Below are positions 8,155 to 16,528 of a stretch of 18,596 bases of DNA, in pieces. The notes below the pieces were generated by a model. It did no database searches, was not told the DNA's origin, and worked only from the letters and a program-made list of their open reading frames with translations. Numbering within the stretch: the first letter of the stretch is position 1; every line of letters starts with the position of its first letter. Origin of the DNA: Succinatimonas sp. UBA6849 (lineage in GTDB: Bacteria; Pseudomonadota; Gammaproteobacteria; Enterobacterales; Succinivibrionaceae); assembly GCA_002449335.1 (NCBI GenBank), contig DKDL01000084.1, positions 1 through 18,596 on the forward strand, in the 5' to 3' direction. Position numbers and translations under genes: made by a program.

Positions 8155-9243
8155 ATGAGTAAAGTTTGGAATTACTATGCAGGTCCTTGTATGCTTCCTG
8201 TTGAAGTTATGGAAAAGGCTCAAAAGGAATTCAGAGATTTTGAAGGCACTGGTATGGGTGTAGTAGAACTTTCTCATCGTTCTGCTGAGTTCATGAAGGT
8301 TGCCAAAGAAGCTGAAGCTTTATTAAGAGAGCTTTTAAATATCCCTTCAAACTATAGAGTATTATTCGAGCAGGGTGGCGGCCGTGGTCAGTTTGCTGCT
8401 ATTCCTTTAAATTTATTACCAGAAGGCGGTCATGCTGATTATTTTGTAACCGGCCACTGGTCACGCTGTGCTTTTAAAGAGTGTGATGAGCACTTTGGTA
8501 AAGCAATTCTGCATGAGTGCACCTTTGAGAACAAAGACGGTCTGTATGAAGTTGACTACTCAAAGATGAAGGTAACAGAAGGTGCTGCATATGCTTATAT
8601 GTGCATCAATGAGACTGTAAACGGCATTGAGTCATTTGAGTTACCTGATACTGGTGATGTACCTTTAATTGCAGATATGTCATCAGATATCTTAACCAGA
8701 CCTATCGATGTATCAAAGTTTGGTGCCATTATCTTTGGTGTTCAGAAGAACGTAGCTCCTGCTGGTATGACTGTAACAATCGTTCGTGAGGACTTATTAG
8801 GCAAGGCTAGAAAATACTGCCCATCAATCATGAACTGGTCTGTATTAGACAAGTTTGAGTCTATGTACAATACACCATGCACTTTCTCATGGTACATGGC
8901 TTGCTTGAACTTAAAGTGGATAAAAAGTTTGGGCGGTGTTAAAGAAATGGAAAGAAGAAACATCGCTAAGTCAAAAATGGTCTATGATTATCTAGAGAGC
9001 TCAGACTTCTATCGTGTAAGAATTGCTGCTAAAGACAGATCACGCGTAAACTGTGTCTTCAACTTAAAAGATGAGTCATTAAATGACGAGTTTGTAGCTG
9101 AAGGTAAGAAGAATGGCCTAGTAGGTATCAAAGGTCATAAAGTTTTAGGCGGTATGAGAGCAAGCTTATACAATGCAATGCCTATTGAGGGCGCTGAAGT
9201 ATTAGTAGACTTCTTAAAGAAGTTTGCAGCAGCTCATAAGTAA
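8155..9243 (+). CDS. serC: Phosphoserine aminotransferase
   Basis: A PLP-dependent enzyme that converts 3-phosphohydroxypyruvate and glutamate to phosphoserine in serine synthesis; it also acts in the pyridoxal phosphate route in proteobacteria. With the start at ATG 8155 it has 362 residues, the same as E. coli SerC. An in-frame TTG at 8140 would overlap the ribosome-binding site GGAG (8145-8148), so the shorter start is right. Motifs: YYAGPCMLP at the N-terminus, ELSHRS, GGGRGQFAA, GHW, NETVNGIE, and the PLP-binding lysine K198 in GVQKN, the same number as in E. coli, followed by GMTVTIVRED. GHKVLGGMRASLYNAMP closes the C-terminal domain. fadD follows after 33 bases, so the two are probably co-transcribed. 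No convincing promoter was found between the gyrA terminator and the start. Confidence 0.96.
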   Translation: MSKVWNYYAGPCMLPVEVMEKAQKEFRDFEGTGMGVVELSHRSAEFMKVAKEAEALLRELLNIPSNYRVLFEQGGGRGQFAAIPLNLLPEGGHADYFVTGHWSRCAFKECDEHFGKAILHECTFENKDGLYEVDYSKMKVTEGAAYAYMCINETVNGIESFELPDTGDVPLIADMSSDILTRPIDVSKFGAIIFGVQKNVAPAGMTVTIVREDLLGKARKYCPSIMNWSVLDKFESMYNTPCTFSWYMACLNLKWIKSLGGVKEMERRNIAKSKMVYDYLESSDFYRVRIAAKDRSRVNCVFNLKDESLNDEFVAEGKKNGLVGIKGHKVLGGMRASLYNAMPIEGAEVLVDFLKKFAAAHK

Positions 9244-9276
9244 TTACCTAAGATAAATTATAAAAGGACATAGGTT

Positions 9277-10968
9277 ATGGAGTTAAATCGTACCCCTTGG
9301 TTTGAAAGTTATCCACATGATGTGCCACATACCATCAATCCAAAATTGTACGATAATCTTCCAGCACTATTTGACGATTGCTGTCAGAAGTATGGAAAGA
9401 GAAAGGCATTTATCAGTCTTAATTGCTCCGTAACCTATAATGATATCTATGAGAAGACATGTGCTTTGGCTACATATCTTCAGAAAGTTTTAAAAGCTAA
9501 AAAGGGTGACAGAATGGCTGTGATATTGCCAAATGTCATCCAGTATCCAATTTCAGTGTTTGCAGCTCTAAAATGCGGTATGCAGGTTGTAAACATCAAT
9601 CCTTTATATACTTCTCATGAGATCCTAGGTGTACTCCGTGACAGCGGCGCTAGAATAGTTATTTGCCTTGAAAGCATTACCTCAGAAGTATTAAAAATTC
9701 ATGATCAGACTTATCTTGATCACATCATCTCCTGTACTGTAGGTGATTGCTTAACTCCTCTAAAGGGTGCTTTTGTCAATTTCTATCTGCGTCACTTTAC
9801 TCATATGGTACCTAAATATGATAAAGATAAAGTTATCATGTTTAATACCTGTTTAAAGGAAGCTGAAGGCAGAACCTTCGAGAAAGTAGATATTGATTTT
9901 GATGATATTGCCTTTTTACAGTACACAGGTGGTACTACAGGTAAGCCAAAAGGAGCTATGTTAAGTCATGGTAATATCATCTCTAATGTGGCTCAAGCTG
10001 ATGGTATGTACGGTCCAAGACTTAACAAAGGTGATGAAGCTATTTTAACAGCTCTGCCTTTATACCATGTCTTCGCAATGACTATTAACCTGATGTTTGC
10101 TTTCTACTTGGGTTGTACTAATCTTTTAATAATTGATCCTAGAAAGTTTGATGATCTGATTGCTCAGTTAAAGAAGAACTCTGATATCTCAATTATCACC
10201 GGTGTGAATACTCTCTTTAACGCCTTTGTAAATTATAACCTCTTTGATAAGGTAAAGCTCTCACACTTACGTTTAGTTGTAGGTGGTGGTACTGCTGTAC
10301 AGTCAGGTGTAGCTCAAAGATTCTTAAAAGCATCTGGTGGTATTCCTATCCTTGAAGGTTACGGTTTAACCGAGTGCTCTCCATTATGCTGTGTAGTACC
10401 TTATACTCAGACAGAATATAACGGTACTATAGGTCTTCCAACACCATCAACTTTGGCCAGAATCGTGAACATCGAAACTGGTGAAGAGATCTGGGATAAA
10501 GGTGTACCTGGTGAGCTTGAGTTTAAAGGTCCTCAGGTGATGAAAGGCTACTTTGAGAACTCTAAAGAAACAGAAAATGTCTTTGATGATGGTTGGCTTA
10601 GAACCGGCGATATCGCTCAATGGTGTGATGGCGGATACTTAAAGATCATCGACAGAATCAAAGATATGATCTTAGTATCAGGCTTTAATGTCTTCCCAAC
10701 CGAAATTGAGAATGTTGTAAGTAGATTTGATAAAGTTTTAGAGTGTGCTGTAATCGGTGTGCCTTCAAAGACCACCGGCGAGTCGATTAAACTCTATATC
10801 ATCAGACGTGATCCTACTTTAACCCGTGACGAAGTATTAGCTTACTGTAAGAAGTACTTAACTGGTTACAAGCTTCCAAAACATATTGAGTTTGTTGAAA
10901 CATTACCAAAATCACCAGTGGGTAAGGTATTACGTCGATACTTAAAACAGAATCGTCTGAAAGTTTAA
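9277..10968 (+). CDS. fadD: Long-chain fatty acyl-CoA synthetase
   Basis: Activates long-chain fatty acids to acyl-CoA through an acyl-adenylate, acting at the inner face of the membrane. 563 residues, against 561 in E. coli FadD, and alignable from end to end. The ATP-binding loop YTGGTTGKPKG is at 216-226, the adenylation motif GYGLTE at 361-366, WLRTGDIA and DRIKDMILVSGFNVFPTEIE form the hinge and FACS region, and K550 in SPVGKVLRR is the catalytic lysine of the C-terminal lobe. AAAAGGA (9262-9268) is a good ribosome-binding site. The order fadD-rnd is the same as in E. coli. In a fermentative host lacking beta-oxidation it might instead serve uptake of outside fatty acids into lipids; this is inference and depends on genes outside the window. 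Confidence 0.95.
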   Translation: MELNRTPWFESYPHDVPHTINPKLYDNLPALFDDCCQKYGKRKAFISLNCSVTYNDIYEKTCALATYLQKVLKAKKGDRMAVILPNVIQYPISVFAALKCGMQVVNINPLYTSHEILGVLRDSGARIVICLESITSEVLKIHDQTYLDHIISCTVGDCLTPLKGAFVNFYLRHFTHMVPKYDKDKVIMFNTCLKEAEGRTFEKVDIDFDDIAFLQYTGGTTGKPKGAMLSHGNIISNVAQADGMYGPRLNKGDEAILTALPLYHVFAMTINLMFAFYLGCTNLLIIDPRKFDDLIAQLKKNSDISIITGVNTLFNAFVNYNLFDKVKLSHLRLVVGGGTAVQSGVAQRFLKASGGIPILEGYGLTECSPLCCVVPYTQTEYNGTIGLPTPSTLARIVNIETGEEIWDKGVPGELEFKGPQVMKGYFENSKETENVFDDGWLRTGDIAQWCDGGYLKIIDRIKDMILVSGFNVFPTEIENVVSRFDKVLECAVIGVPSKTTGESIKLYIIRRDPTLTRDEVLAYCKKYLTGYKLPKHIEFVETLPKSPVGKVLRRYLKQNRLKV

Positions 10969-10986
10969 ATTAGCTTTCTCTTATTC

Positions 10987-11017
10987 TATAATGTGCTCGC
11001 AGTACAGGAGAGCACAT
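10987..11017 (+). promoter_or_regulatory. rnd promoter -10 and inverted repeat spanning the rnd ribosome-binding site and start
   Basis: A perfect TATAAT (10987-10992) lies 23 bases before the rnd ATG; at -35 only a weak TTTAAA (10964-10969, 17-bp spacing) is present, overlapping the fadD stop. Overlapping the -10 begins ATGTGCTC (10991-10998), whose exact complement GAGCACAT (11010-11017) runs into the rnd start codon. The 11-base loop holds most of the Shine-Dalgarno AGGAG (11006-11010). It may be a DNA operator or an RNA hairpin in read-through transcripts. Confidence 0.55.
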
Positions 11018-12167
11018 GAGCACTAACAATATAGTCTTAGTCGATAATGAGACTTCATTAAATATTCTGAATACGTTTTTATCCTCATTAACTGAAGATA
11101 AGAACGTAAGTATTGATACTGAGTTTACAAGAACTAAGACTTATTATCCTATCTTAGATTTAATTCAGGTAGGCATTGATAACACTGTCTATATTGTCGA
11201 TCCTCATGCTCTTGAAATCAGTTCTTTTATCAGAACATTTGTAAACACTAAAGCTAATTGTCTGTTCTTTTCTGCCCGTGAAGATCTCGAGATCCTCTCC
11301 TTTGAAGCATATAAACTGAGACTTGAGAATACTCTTCCTGAAAAATGCATCGATCTGCAGCTTATGATGGCTTTTTTAGGTCTTGGTTATTCAAAAGGTC
11401 TTCAGTCAACCTTAGAAGAAGAGCTTTACGTATCTTTACCAAAAGATCAGACGAGATCTGACTGGTCATTACGTCCTTTAACAGATGAACAGATTGTTTA
11501 TGCTGCAAATGACGTGCTTTATCTGAATAAGCTCTATCAAAATCTTTTAGGTCAGTTCAAAGCATCTGATACTCGTCTTAACTGGTTCTATGAGGAGATG
11601 AAACTCCAAAAAGAGAATTGTATGGTGATAGCGGTTCCTGAAAAGGCTTATCTTGGGGTAAAGGGAGCTGGAGCTTTGAGTAAAGCAGAACTTACTGTGC
11701 TACATCAACTGTGTAAAAAGCGCATGGAATTTGGCATGGAAAAAGATGTAGCCTTAAATAGGATCATTACAGGTTGCGCTTTAACTCCTATTGCTCGATT
11801 AAAGACAATCTCAACAGGATCACTTGCTAAAGCAGGGGTAAAACCTGGCGCTATAAGACAATATGGCAAACAGATTATTGCCTGGTTTAATGAAGCTAAA
11901 AAGTTACCTGTTGATGCTTCCATTGAGTACCCAGCTGAACATATCTTATCTGACAGAAATGTGGGGAAGGCTGTTAAGAAATTAAAGCATGTTCTATCTC
12001 TTATTGCTCAAGAGCAGGGGATTAACGAAGAACTTATAAGCTCTAAGCAACTTTGCTATGATTACTTTCAAGCGCTAAAAGGAAACTCTACACCTAAAAT
12101 TTTTACCTCATGGTATAAAGAGTGTATCGGTAAAGAGCACGAGCTTCCAACATATCCAAAGGATTAG
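11016..12167 (+). CDS. rnd: Ribonuclease D
   Basis: A 3'-5' exoribonuclease of the DEDDy family that trims tRNA and other stable RNA precursors. 383 residues (E. coli about 375). Exo I is D34 and E36 in IDTEF, Exo II is D90 in REDLEIL, and Exo III is Y162 and D166 in YAANDV; together they give the two-metal DEDDy site. The Exo II neighbourhood reads FFSARED where HxxxED is common, so the usual histidine is replaced. An HRDC domain follows (about 220-295: LHQLCKKRMEFG to IIAWFNEA), then a less conserved C-terminal region. AGGAG lies five bases before the ATG. The gene is 47 bases after fadD and probably has both read-through and its own promoter. Confidence 0.93.
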   Translation: MSTNNIVLVDNETSLNILNTFLSSLTEDKNVSIDTEFTRTKTYYPILDLIQVGIDNTVYIVDPHALEISSFIRTFVNTKANCLFFSAREDLEILSFEAYKLRLENTLPEKCIDLQLMMAFLGLGYSKGLQSTLEEELYVSLPKDQTRSDWSLRPLTDEQIVYAANDVLYLNKLYQNLLGQFKASDTRLNWFYEEMKLQKENCMVIAVPEKAYLGVKGAGALSKAELTVLHQLCKKRMEFGMEKDVALNRIITGCALTPIARLKTISTGSLAKAGVKPGAIRQYGKQIIAWFNEAKKLPVDASIEYPAEHILSDRNVGKAVKKLKHVLSLIAQEQGINEELISSKQLCYDYFQALKGNSTPKIFTSWYKECIGKEHELPTYPKD

Positions 12168-12261
12168 TCTAAAATTAACTTATCTCTTTTATTACATGAG
12201 CTGTGACTGCACTGAATTTTCATGTCTTCGTTTCTTACATTCTTATACTGCAACTGAATAT

Positions 12262-12287
12262 AAAAAAAGCTCTGCAGAGCAGAGCTT
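12262..12287 (-). terminator. Intrinsic terminator of the first symporter gene
   Basis: A 9-bp stem, AAGCTCTGC (12267-12275) with GCAGAGCTT (12279-12287), encloses a 3-base loop. On the minus strand it is followed by a run of T (complement of 12262-12268). On the plus strand there is no T-run, so rnd has no clear terminator of its own; the rest of 12168-12329 shows nothing else. Confidence 0.82.
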
Positions 12288-12329
12288 AAGGTTAGTTAAT
12301 ATGAAATGTAGTTATATGAGGTTTAATCT

Positions 12330-13991
12330 TTATAGAGCCCAGCCTAACTGAACGTTCCAGAAAGCAGTGTAGATTACAGCTACGATAATTAAGATTGCAT
12401 AGCTTGCTACTGCGAAACCACCAGTTGTCTTGAAGGTCTTAGCTGTGGTTACGATTGCCTTAGGATCGTCATCACCGTCGTTAGTTGATAATGAAACGAA
12501 TGCGATGATTGCTGTGGTTAAGATCCAGTTGTAGAACATCTGGTCTAAGAAGCCCATCTGTAAAGGTAAGAACTTTAATAAGAAAGCGATTACGATTGAG
12601 CATAATACACCTACAACAGCACCCTTTGAATTAGCCTTCTTATAGAACAGACCACATAAGAATACTGATAGGATACCAGGTGATACTACGCCGGTGTACT
12701 CCTGAATGAACTGGAAGGCCTGACCTAAAGAGCTTAATAAAGGAGCAATAAAGATTGCGATAATTAAAGCTACGATAGCGGTTAAACGACCAACTCTTAC
12801 TAAAGATACATCAGATGCTGATTTGTTGATGTACTCTTTGTAAATATCCATGGTAAAGATAGTTGCAGTAGAGTTTAGCATTGAAGCTAGTGATGATACG
12901 ATAGCTGCTGCCAGAGCTGCGAATACTACACCTTTTAGACCTGTAGGTAATAACTGTGCTACCCAAGGATATGACTTATCAGGATGATCTGCTGTAGGAA
13001 TATTGTTAGCTACAAGGTTGCCATACTGCTCTTTTAATGAGTCCAATAAAGCAGGATTGTGTACAGTGATGTAGTAAGCTGCAATACCAGGAATTACGCA
13101 GATTAAAGGAATGATTAACTTTAAGAAGCCAGCAAATACTAGACCAGTCTGAGCTTCGTGAATTGACTTAGCAGCGAAGGTACGCTGAATGATGTACTGG
13201 TTAAAGCCCCAGTAGTACAGGTTAGTAACCCATAGACCACCGATTAGAACTGAGATACCAGGTAACTGTGAGAAGTTTGGATTTGATCTGTCTAAGATCA
13301 TCTCAAAGTGCTCTGGAACGTCATGAACTAAGGTAGACCAGCCTGCCATGAATCCATCTCCCTGACCAATCCATTTTAAAGCAACATATGAAGTAGCAAA
13401 GCCACCGATTACCAGAACTGCAACCTGGATAACGTCAGTCCAAACAACTGCTGATAGACCACCGTATACAGAGTACAGAAGAGCGAATGCAGCTAAACCT
13501 AAGATAGAGTACATTAGAGGAATACCTAAGATTGTCTCTAATGCTAAACCACCTAAGTATAAAACTGAGGTTAAGTTAACTAGGATGTATAAGCTGATCC
13601 AGAAAACTGCAAGAATAGTCTTTAAGGTTTTATTAAAACGTTTCTCAACGAATTCAGGAATAGTGTAAATACCTTTCTCTATGAAAATAGGAATGAAGTA
13701 CTTACCAACCAGAATTAAGGTAACAGCTGCCATAATTTCGTATGCAGCGATACCCATACCGATAGCATAGCCAGAACCTGACATACCGATGAACTGCTCA
13801 GCGGAGATGTTTGCTGCGATTAATGATGCACCAACAGCCCACCAAGGAATTGATTTACCAGCTAAGAAGTAACCCTCAGCACTCTTGTGATTTTTACGAG
13901 AAGCTGAAAGGGCGATCACCAAGACAACGATAGCGTATATACCAAAGATAATGTAATCAATGGTAGATAAACCAGAAGTTACAGTTTCCAT
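12330..13991 (-). CDS. Sodium/sugar symporter of the SSS family (vSGLT-like), copy 1
   Basis: An inner-membrane carrier that uses the sodium gradient to bring in a solute, probably galactose, glucose or a related sugar. 553 residues with about 14 membrane segments, close throughout to Vibrio vSGLT: EGYFLAGKSIPWWAVGASL, AANISAEQFIGMSGSGY, IEKGIYTIPEFVEKRF, GGLSAVVWTDVIQ, NLYYWGFNQYIIQRT, and VFAALAAAIVSSLASMLNS. The Na2-site residues known for vSGLT (Ala/Ile near 59-62 and Ser366-Ser367) are kept, as are the likely sugar-site N61, Q66 and E85. At the place recalled as Ser91 in vSGLT it has Ala88, so the substrate may differ. AAGG lies before the ATG. It follows a homologous gene of the same length on the same strand. 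Confidence 0.92.
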   Translation of the reverse strand: METVTSGLSTIDYIIFGIYAIVVLVIALSASRKNHKSAEGYFLAGKSIPWWAVGASLIAANISAEQFIGMSGSGYAIGMGIAAYEIMAAVTLILVGKYFIPIFIEKGIYTIPEFVEKRFNKTLKTILAVFWISLYILVNLTSVLYLGGLALETILGIPLMYSILGLAAFALLYSVYGGLSAVVWTDVIQVAVLVIGGFATSYVALKWIGQGDGFMAGWSTLVHDVPEHFEMILDRSNPNFSQLPGISVLIGGLWVTNLYYWGFNQYIIQRTFAAKSIHEAQTGLVFAGFLKLIIPLICVIPGIAAYYITVHNPALLDSLKEQYGNLVANNIPTADHPDKSYPWVAQLLPTGLKGVVFAALAAAIVSSLASMLNSTATIFTMDIYKEYINKSASDVSLVRVGRLTAIVALIIAIFIAPLLSSLGQAFQFIQEYTGVVSPGILSVFLCGLFYKKANSKGAVVGVLCSIVIAFLLKFLPLQMGFLDQMFYNWILTTAIIAFVSLSTNDGDDDPKAIVTTAKTFKTTGGFAVASYAILIIVAVIYTAFWNVQLGWAL

Positions 13992-14032
13992 GTGTTTTTC
14001 CCTTTATTTATTTGACTATATTGAAATGATAC

Positions 14033-14040
14033 AAACGTTT
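14033..14040. promoter_or_regulatory. LacI-type operator core, promoter-proximal to symporter copy 1
   Basis: The palindrome AAACGTTT with its central CG is the core shared by many LacI/GalR-family operators. It lies immediately upstream of the candidate minus-strand -10 (complement of 14026-14031), inside the promoter spacer, where a bound repressor would block polymerase. The flanks are not symmetric, so the match is to the core only. Confidence 0.4.
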
Positions 14041-14251
14041 ACGGAAATAATAACAGTATTTAAAAACAATGCAAGTTATAGGATTTAATAAGGTTTTAAG
14101 TAAAAATAACGTAAAAATCGAAAGTATTTTACAAAGAACAATATTGGATAAAAATGCAATAAAGTATTTTAAAATCAATTAAATAGAAAAATCAGGAAAA
14201 AGAAATTTGTAGGCTTTTTCGCAATTTTAACGAACAATTTGTATAATACGC

Positions 14252-14259
14252 AAACGTTT
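14252..14259. promoter_or_regulatory. LacI-type operator core, distal site
   Basis: A second AAACGTTT, 219 bp from the first, within ACGCAAACGTTTT. Its left half equals the left half of the PurR consensus, but the right half does not. A TATAAT (14242-14247) lies just before it on the plus strand without a good -35. Together with the first site it could support repression by looping. Confidence 0.35.
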
Positions 14260-14502
14260 TAAATATAGCTATCTATTTGAAAAATAAGAATAATCTAAAA
14301 TTAGGTTAAAATTCAATTTTGTGATCTTGTGCCACTTTTTCAGGGCACGTTTGTTTGAGTAGTTACATTATTTAATTAAGCGTATAAGTCAGTTTAGTTT
14401 CAACTTTGATTTTTTCAGAAGGTAAAAAGTGTATGTAGCTTTGATGCTTTTGAGTGTGAAGTCGCAGAGATTGATTTATAGATCTGTTGCTAAATATCTT
14501 TT

Positions 14503-14535
14503 GGAAAATAAAAAGCCCTGCACAGGGCAGGGCTT
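14503..14535 (-). terminator. Intrinsic terminator of the second symporter gene
   Basis: A 9-bp GC-rich stem, AAGCCCTGC (14513-14521) with GCAGGGCTT (14527-14535), encloses a 5-base loop. On the minus strand it is followed by TTTTATTTT. It separates copy 2 from the copy 1 control region, so copy 1 needs its own promoter. Confidence 0.88.
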
Positions 14536-14556
14536 AATGAATCAATTAACAGTTAA

Positions 14557-16218
14557 TTAGAATGCAAAGCCAATGCTTGGATTCCAGAATGCTGCGTAAA
14601 TTACAGCAACGATTAACAGAATTGCATATGAAGCGATAGCAAAGCCACCAGAGGTCTTGAAGGTCTTAGCTGTGGTGATGATTGCCTTAGCATCGTCGTC
14701 ACCTTCGTTAGTTGATAATGAAACGAATACGATAACAGCGATGGTTAAGATACAGGTGTATAACATCTGATCAATAAATGGCATCTTGATAGGTAAGAAC
14801 TTCAGTAACAGAGCGATTACGATTGATGATAGAACACCAATTACAGCGCCCTTTGAGTTTGCCTTCTTGTAGAACAGACCGCATAAGAATACAGCTAAGA
14901 TACCAGGTGATACAACACCGGTGTACTCTTGGATGTACTGGAATGCCTGACCTAAAGAGCTTAACATTGGAGCTAAGAAGATAGCGATTACTAAAGCTAC
15001 GATAGCAGTGATACGACCTACAGTTACTAATGCGATATCAGAAGCATTCTTGTTGATATACTCCTTGTAGATATCCATTGTGAAGATAGTAGCTGTTGAG
15101 TTTAACATTGAAGCTAAAGATGAAACGATAGCTGCTGCTAGAGCTGCGAATACTAAGCCCTTAACACCAATAGGCAGTAACTGTGCAACCCATGGGTAAG
15201 CACGGTCTGTCTGTGTTGCTGTAGGAATGTTGTTTGCTACGATGTCACCATAAGTTGCCTGTAGTTGCTCTAATAGAGCAGGGTTCTGTACAGTGATGTA
15301 GTAAGCTGCGATACCAGGAATAACAACGATGATAGGGGTGATGCACTTTAAGAAAGCTGCAAATGCTAAACCCTTCTGAGCTTCATCAACTGACTTAGCA
15401 GCGAAAGTACGCTGAATGATGTACTGGTTGAATCCCCAGTAGTATAGGTTAGCAACCCACATACCACCGATTAGAACAGCAATACCAGGTAAGTTGCTGA
15501 ACTGTGGATTTGACTGGTCTAAGATCATGGTGAAGTGATCTGGGATCTCATTGATTAAGGTACCTAAACCTGAGAATGCACCTGCGTCACCACCGATTAG
15601 CTTTAATGCTAAGTATGATGTTGCAAAGCCACCGATTACTAGAACTGCAACCTGGATAACGTCAGTCCATACAACAGCTGATAGACCACCGTATACAGAG
15701 TATATTAGAGCGAATGCAGCTAAACCTAAGATGGTGTACATCATAGGAATACCTAAGATTGTCTCTAATGCTAAGCCACCTAAGTAAAGAACTGATGACA
15801 GATTTACGAAGATGTATAAGCAGATCCAGAATACTGCAAGAATTGTCTTTAAGGTCTTGTTGAAACGCTTCTCAACGAACTCAGGAATTGTATAAATACC
15901 TTTTTCGATGAAGATAGGTAAGAAGTACTTACCAACAAGAATTAAGGTGATAGCTGCCATGAACTCATATGCTGCGATACCGAAACCGATAGCATAGCCA
16001 GAACCTGACATACCGATGAACTGCTCAGCAGAGATGTTTGCAGCAATCAATGATGCACCTACGGCCCACCATGGAATTGACTTACCTGCTAAGAAGTAGC
16101 CTTCTGCGCTCTTGGTGTTCTTTTTAGAAGCGAACAGACCAATTGCAATTACAACGACAGCGTAAATACCAAAGATTACATAATCAATGGCACTTAAGCC
16201 TGCAACTACATTTTCCAT
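14557..16218 (-). CDS. Sodium/sugar symporter of the SSS family (vSGLT-like), copy 2
   Basis: A paralogue of the neighbouring symporter with the same length (553) and no visible gap between them. The two agree nearly completely in the stretches from AEGYFLAGKSIPWWAVG through EKRFNKTLKTILAVFWI, in GGLSAVVWTDVIQVAVLVIGG, and in AAAIVSSLASMLNS; Ser366-Ser367 of the sodium site fall at the same numbers. Differences gather in the first 35 residues, the loop near 205-235 (GGDAGAFSGLGTL against GQGDGFMAGWSTL), the loop near 320-345, and the C-terminal end. The sugar-site N61, Q66 and E85 are kept, again with Ala at 88. AAGG (complement of 16228-16231) lies before the ATG, with its own promoter and terminator. 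The exact sugar is not known; separate control suggests different conditions of use. Confidence 0.92.
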   Translation of the reverse strand: MENVVAGLSAIDYVIFGIYAVVVIAIGLFASKKNTKSAEGYFLAGKSIPWWAVGASLIAANISAEQFIGMSGSGYAIGFGIAAYEFMAAITLILVGKYFLPIFIEKGIYTIPEFVEKRFNKTLKTILAVFWICLYIFVNLSSVLYLGGLALETILGIPMMYTILGLAAFALIYSVYGGLSAVVWTDVIQVAVLVIGGFATSYLALKLIGGDAGAFSGLGTLINEIPDHFTMILDQSNPQFSNLPGIAVLIGGMWVANLYYWGFNQYIIQRTFAAKSVDEAQKGLAFAAFLKCITPIIVVIPGIAAYYITVQNPALLEQLQATYGDIVANNIPTATQTDRAYPWVAQLLPIGVKGLVFAALAAAIVSSLASMLNSTATIFTMDIYKEYINKNASDIALVTVGRITAIVALVIAIFLAPMLSSLGQAFQYIQEYTGVVSPGILAVFLCGLFYKKANSKGAVIGVLSSIVIALLLKFLPIKMPFIDQMLYTCILTIAVIVFVSLSTNEGDDDAKAIITTAKTFKTSGGFAIASYAILLIVAVIYAAFWNPSIGFAF

Positions 16219-16287
16219 ATTAACTAACCTTGTGTTTGAAATAAAAATTTTAAAGGCTTATCACTGCCTCTAAAACCGATCGAGGTG

Positions 16288-16315
16288 ATTATACAAAAAT
16301 TTTTCTTTTCAACCA
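16288..16315 (-). promoter_or_regulatory. Promoter for symporter copy 2
   Basis: A perfect TATAAT on the minus strand (complement of 16288-16293) with TGGTTG (complement of 16310-16315) at 16-bp spacing. The leader to the ATG would be about 60 bases. The -35 is only a fair match. Confidence 0.55.
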
Positions 16316-16514
16316 CCTGTCGCAAATGGAGTCTAAGTTACGAAAAACCGTATCGTTAAGATTTTTTATTTAGTGAACTTAATCTCAGTATCAGTTGCAA
16401 AAATTTATGATAAAAACTAATTAAAAATCAATTAGATAAAATAAAAATAGGTTAATTTTATGCAAAAAATCAAAATGTAATTTTTTCTAAAATTATGCGC
16501 TGATTTCAAAAATA

Positions 16515-16528
16515 TGTAATCGGTTTCA
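16515..16528. promoter_or_regulatory. LacI/cre-type operator candidate within a larger dyad
   Basis: TGTAATCGGTTTCA fits the pattern TGWAANCGNTNWCA of LacI-family operators at every fixed position. It overlaps the left arm of a 7-bp inverted repeat, AATATGT (16511-16517) with ACATATT (16537-16543). It stands about 300 bp upstream of symporter copy 2 and about 320 bp upstream of the HNH gene, so its target is unclear. Confidence 0.4.

Larger units (their letters stand above)
13992..14556. other. 565-bp regulatory spacer between the two symporter genes
   Basis: No coding frame is visible. Next to copy 1 lie a possible promoter (TATCAT on the minus strand, complement of 14026-14031, with a poor -35) and a leader of about 30 bases. 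Two copies of the palindrome AAACGTTT are present. The far end holds the terminator of copy 2. A weak 5-bp inverted repeat, GTGCC (14329-14333) with GGCAC (14344-14348), is also present. The remainder is AT-rich without evident structure. Confidence 0.6.

Noticed and set aside
14242..14259. TATAAT followed by a PurR-like half site, read as a plus-strand promoter for a hidden gene
   Set aside because: There is no good -35 and no coding frame after it, and transcription would run into the terminator and antisense of copy 2; only the operator core was kept.
14319..14340. A CRP site around TTTTGTGATC
   Set aside because: Only the left half TGTGA fits; the right half does not resemble TCACA at the required spacing.
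15551..15787. A plus-strand frame of 78 codons antisense to symporter copy 2
   Set aside because: It lacks a ribosome-binding site, its composition follows the opposite strand, and the conserved symporter frame covers it.
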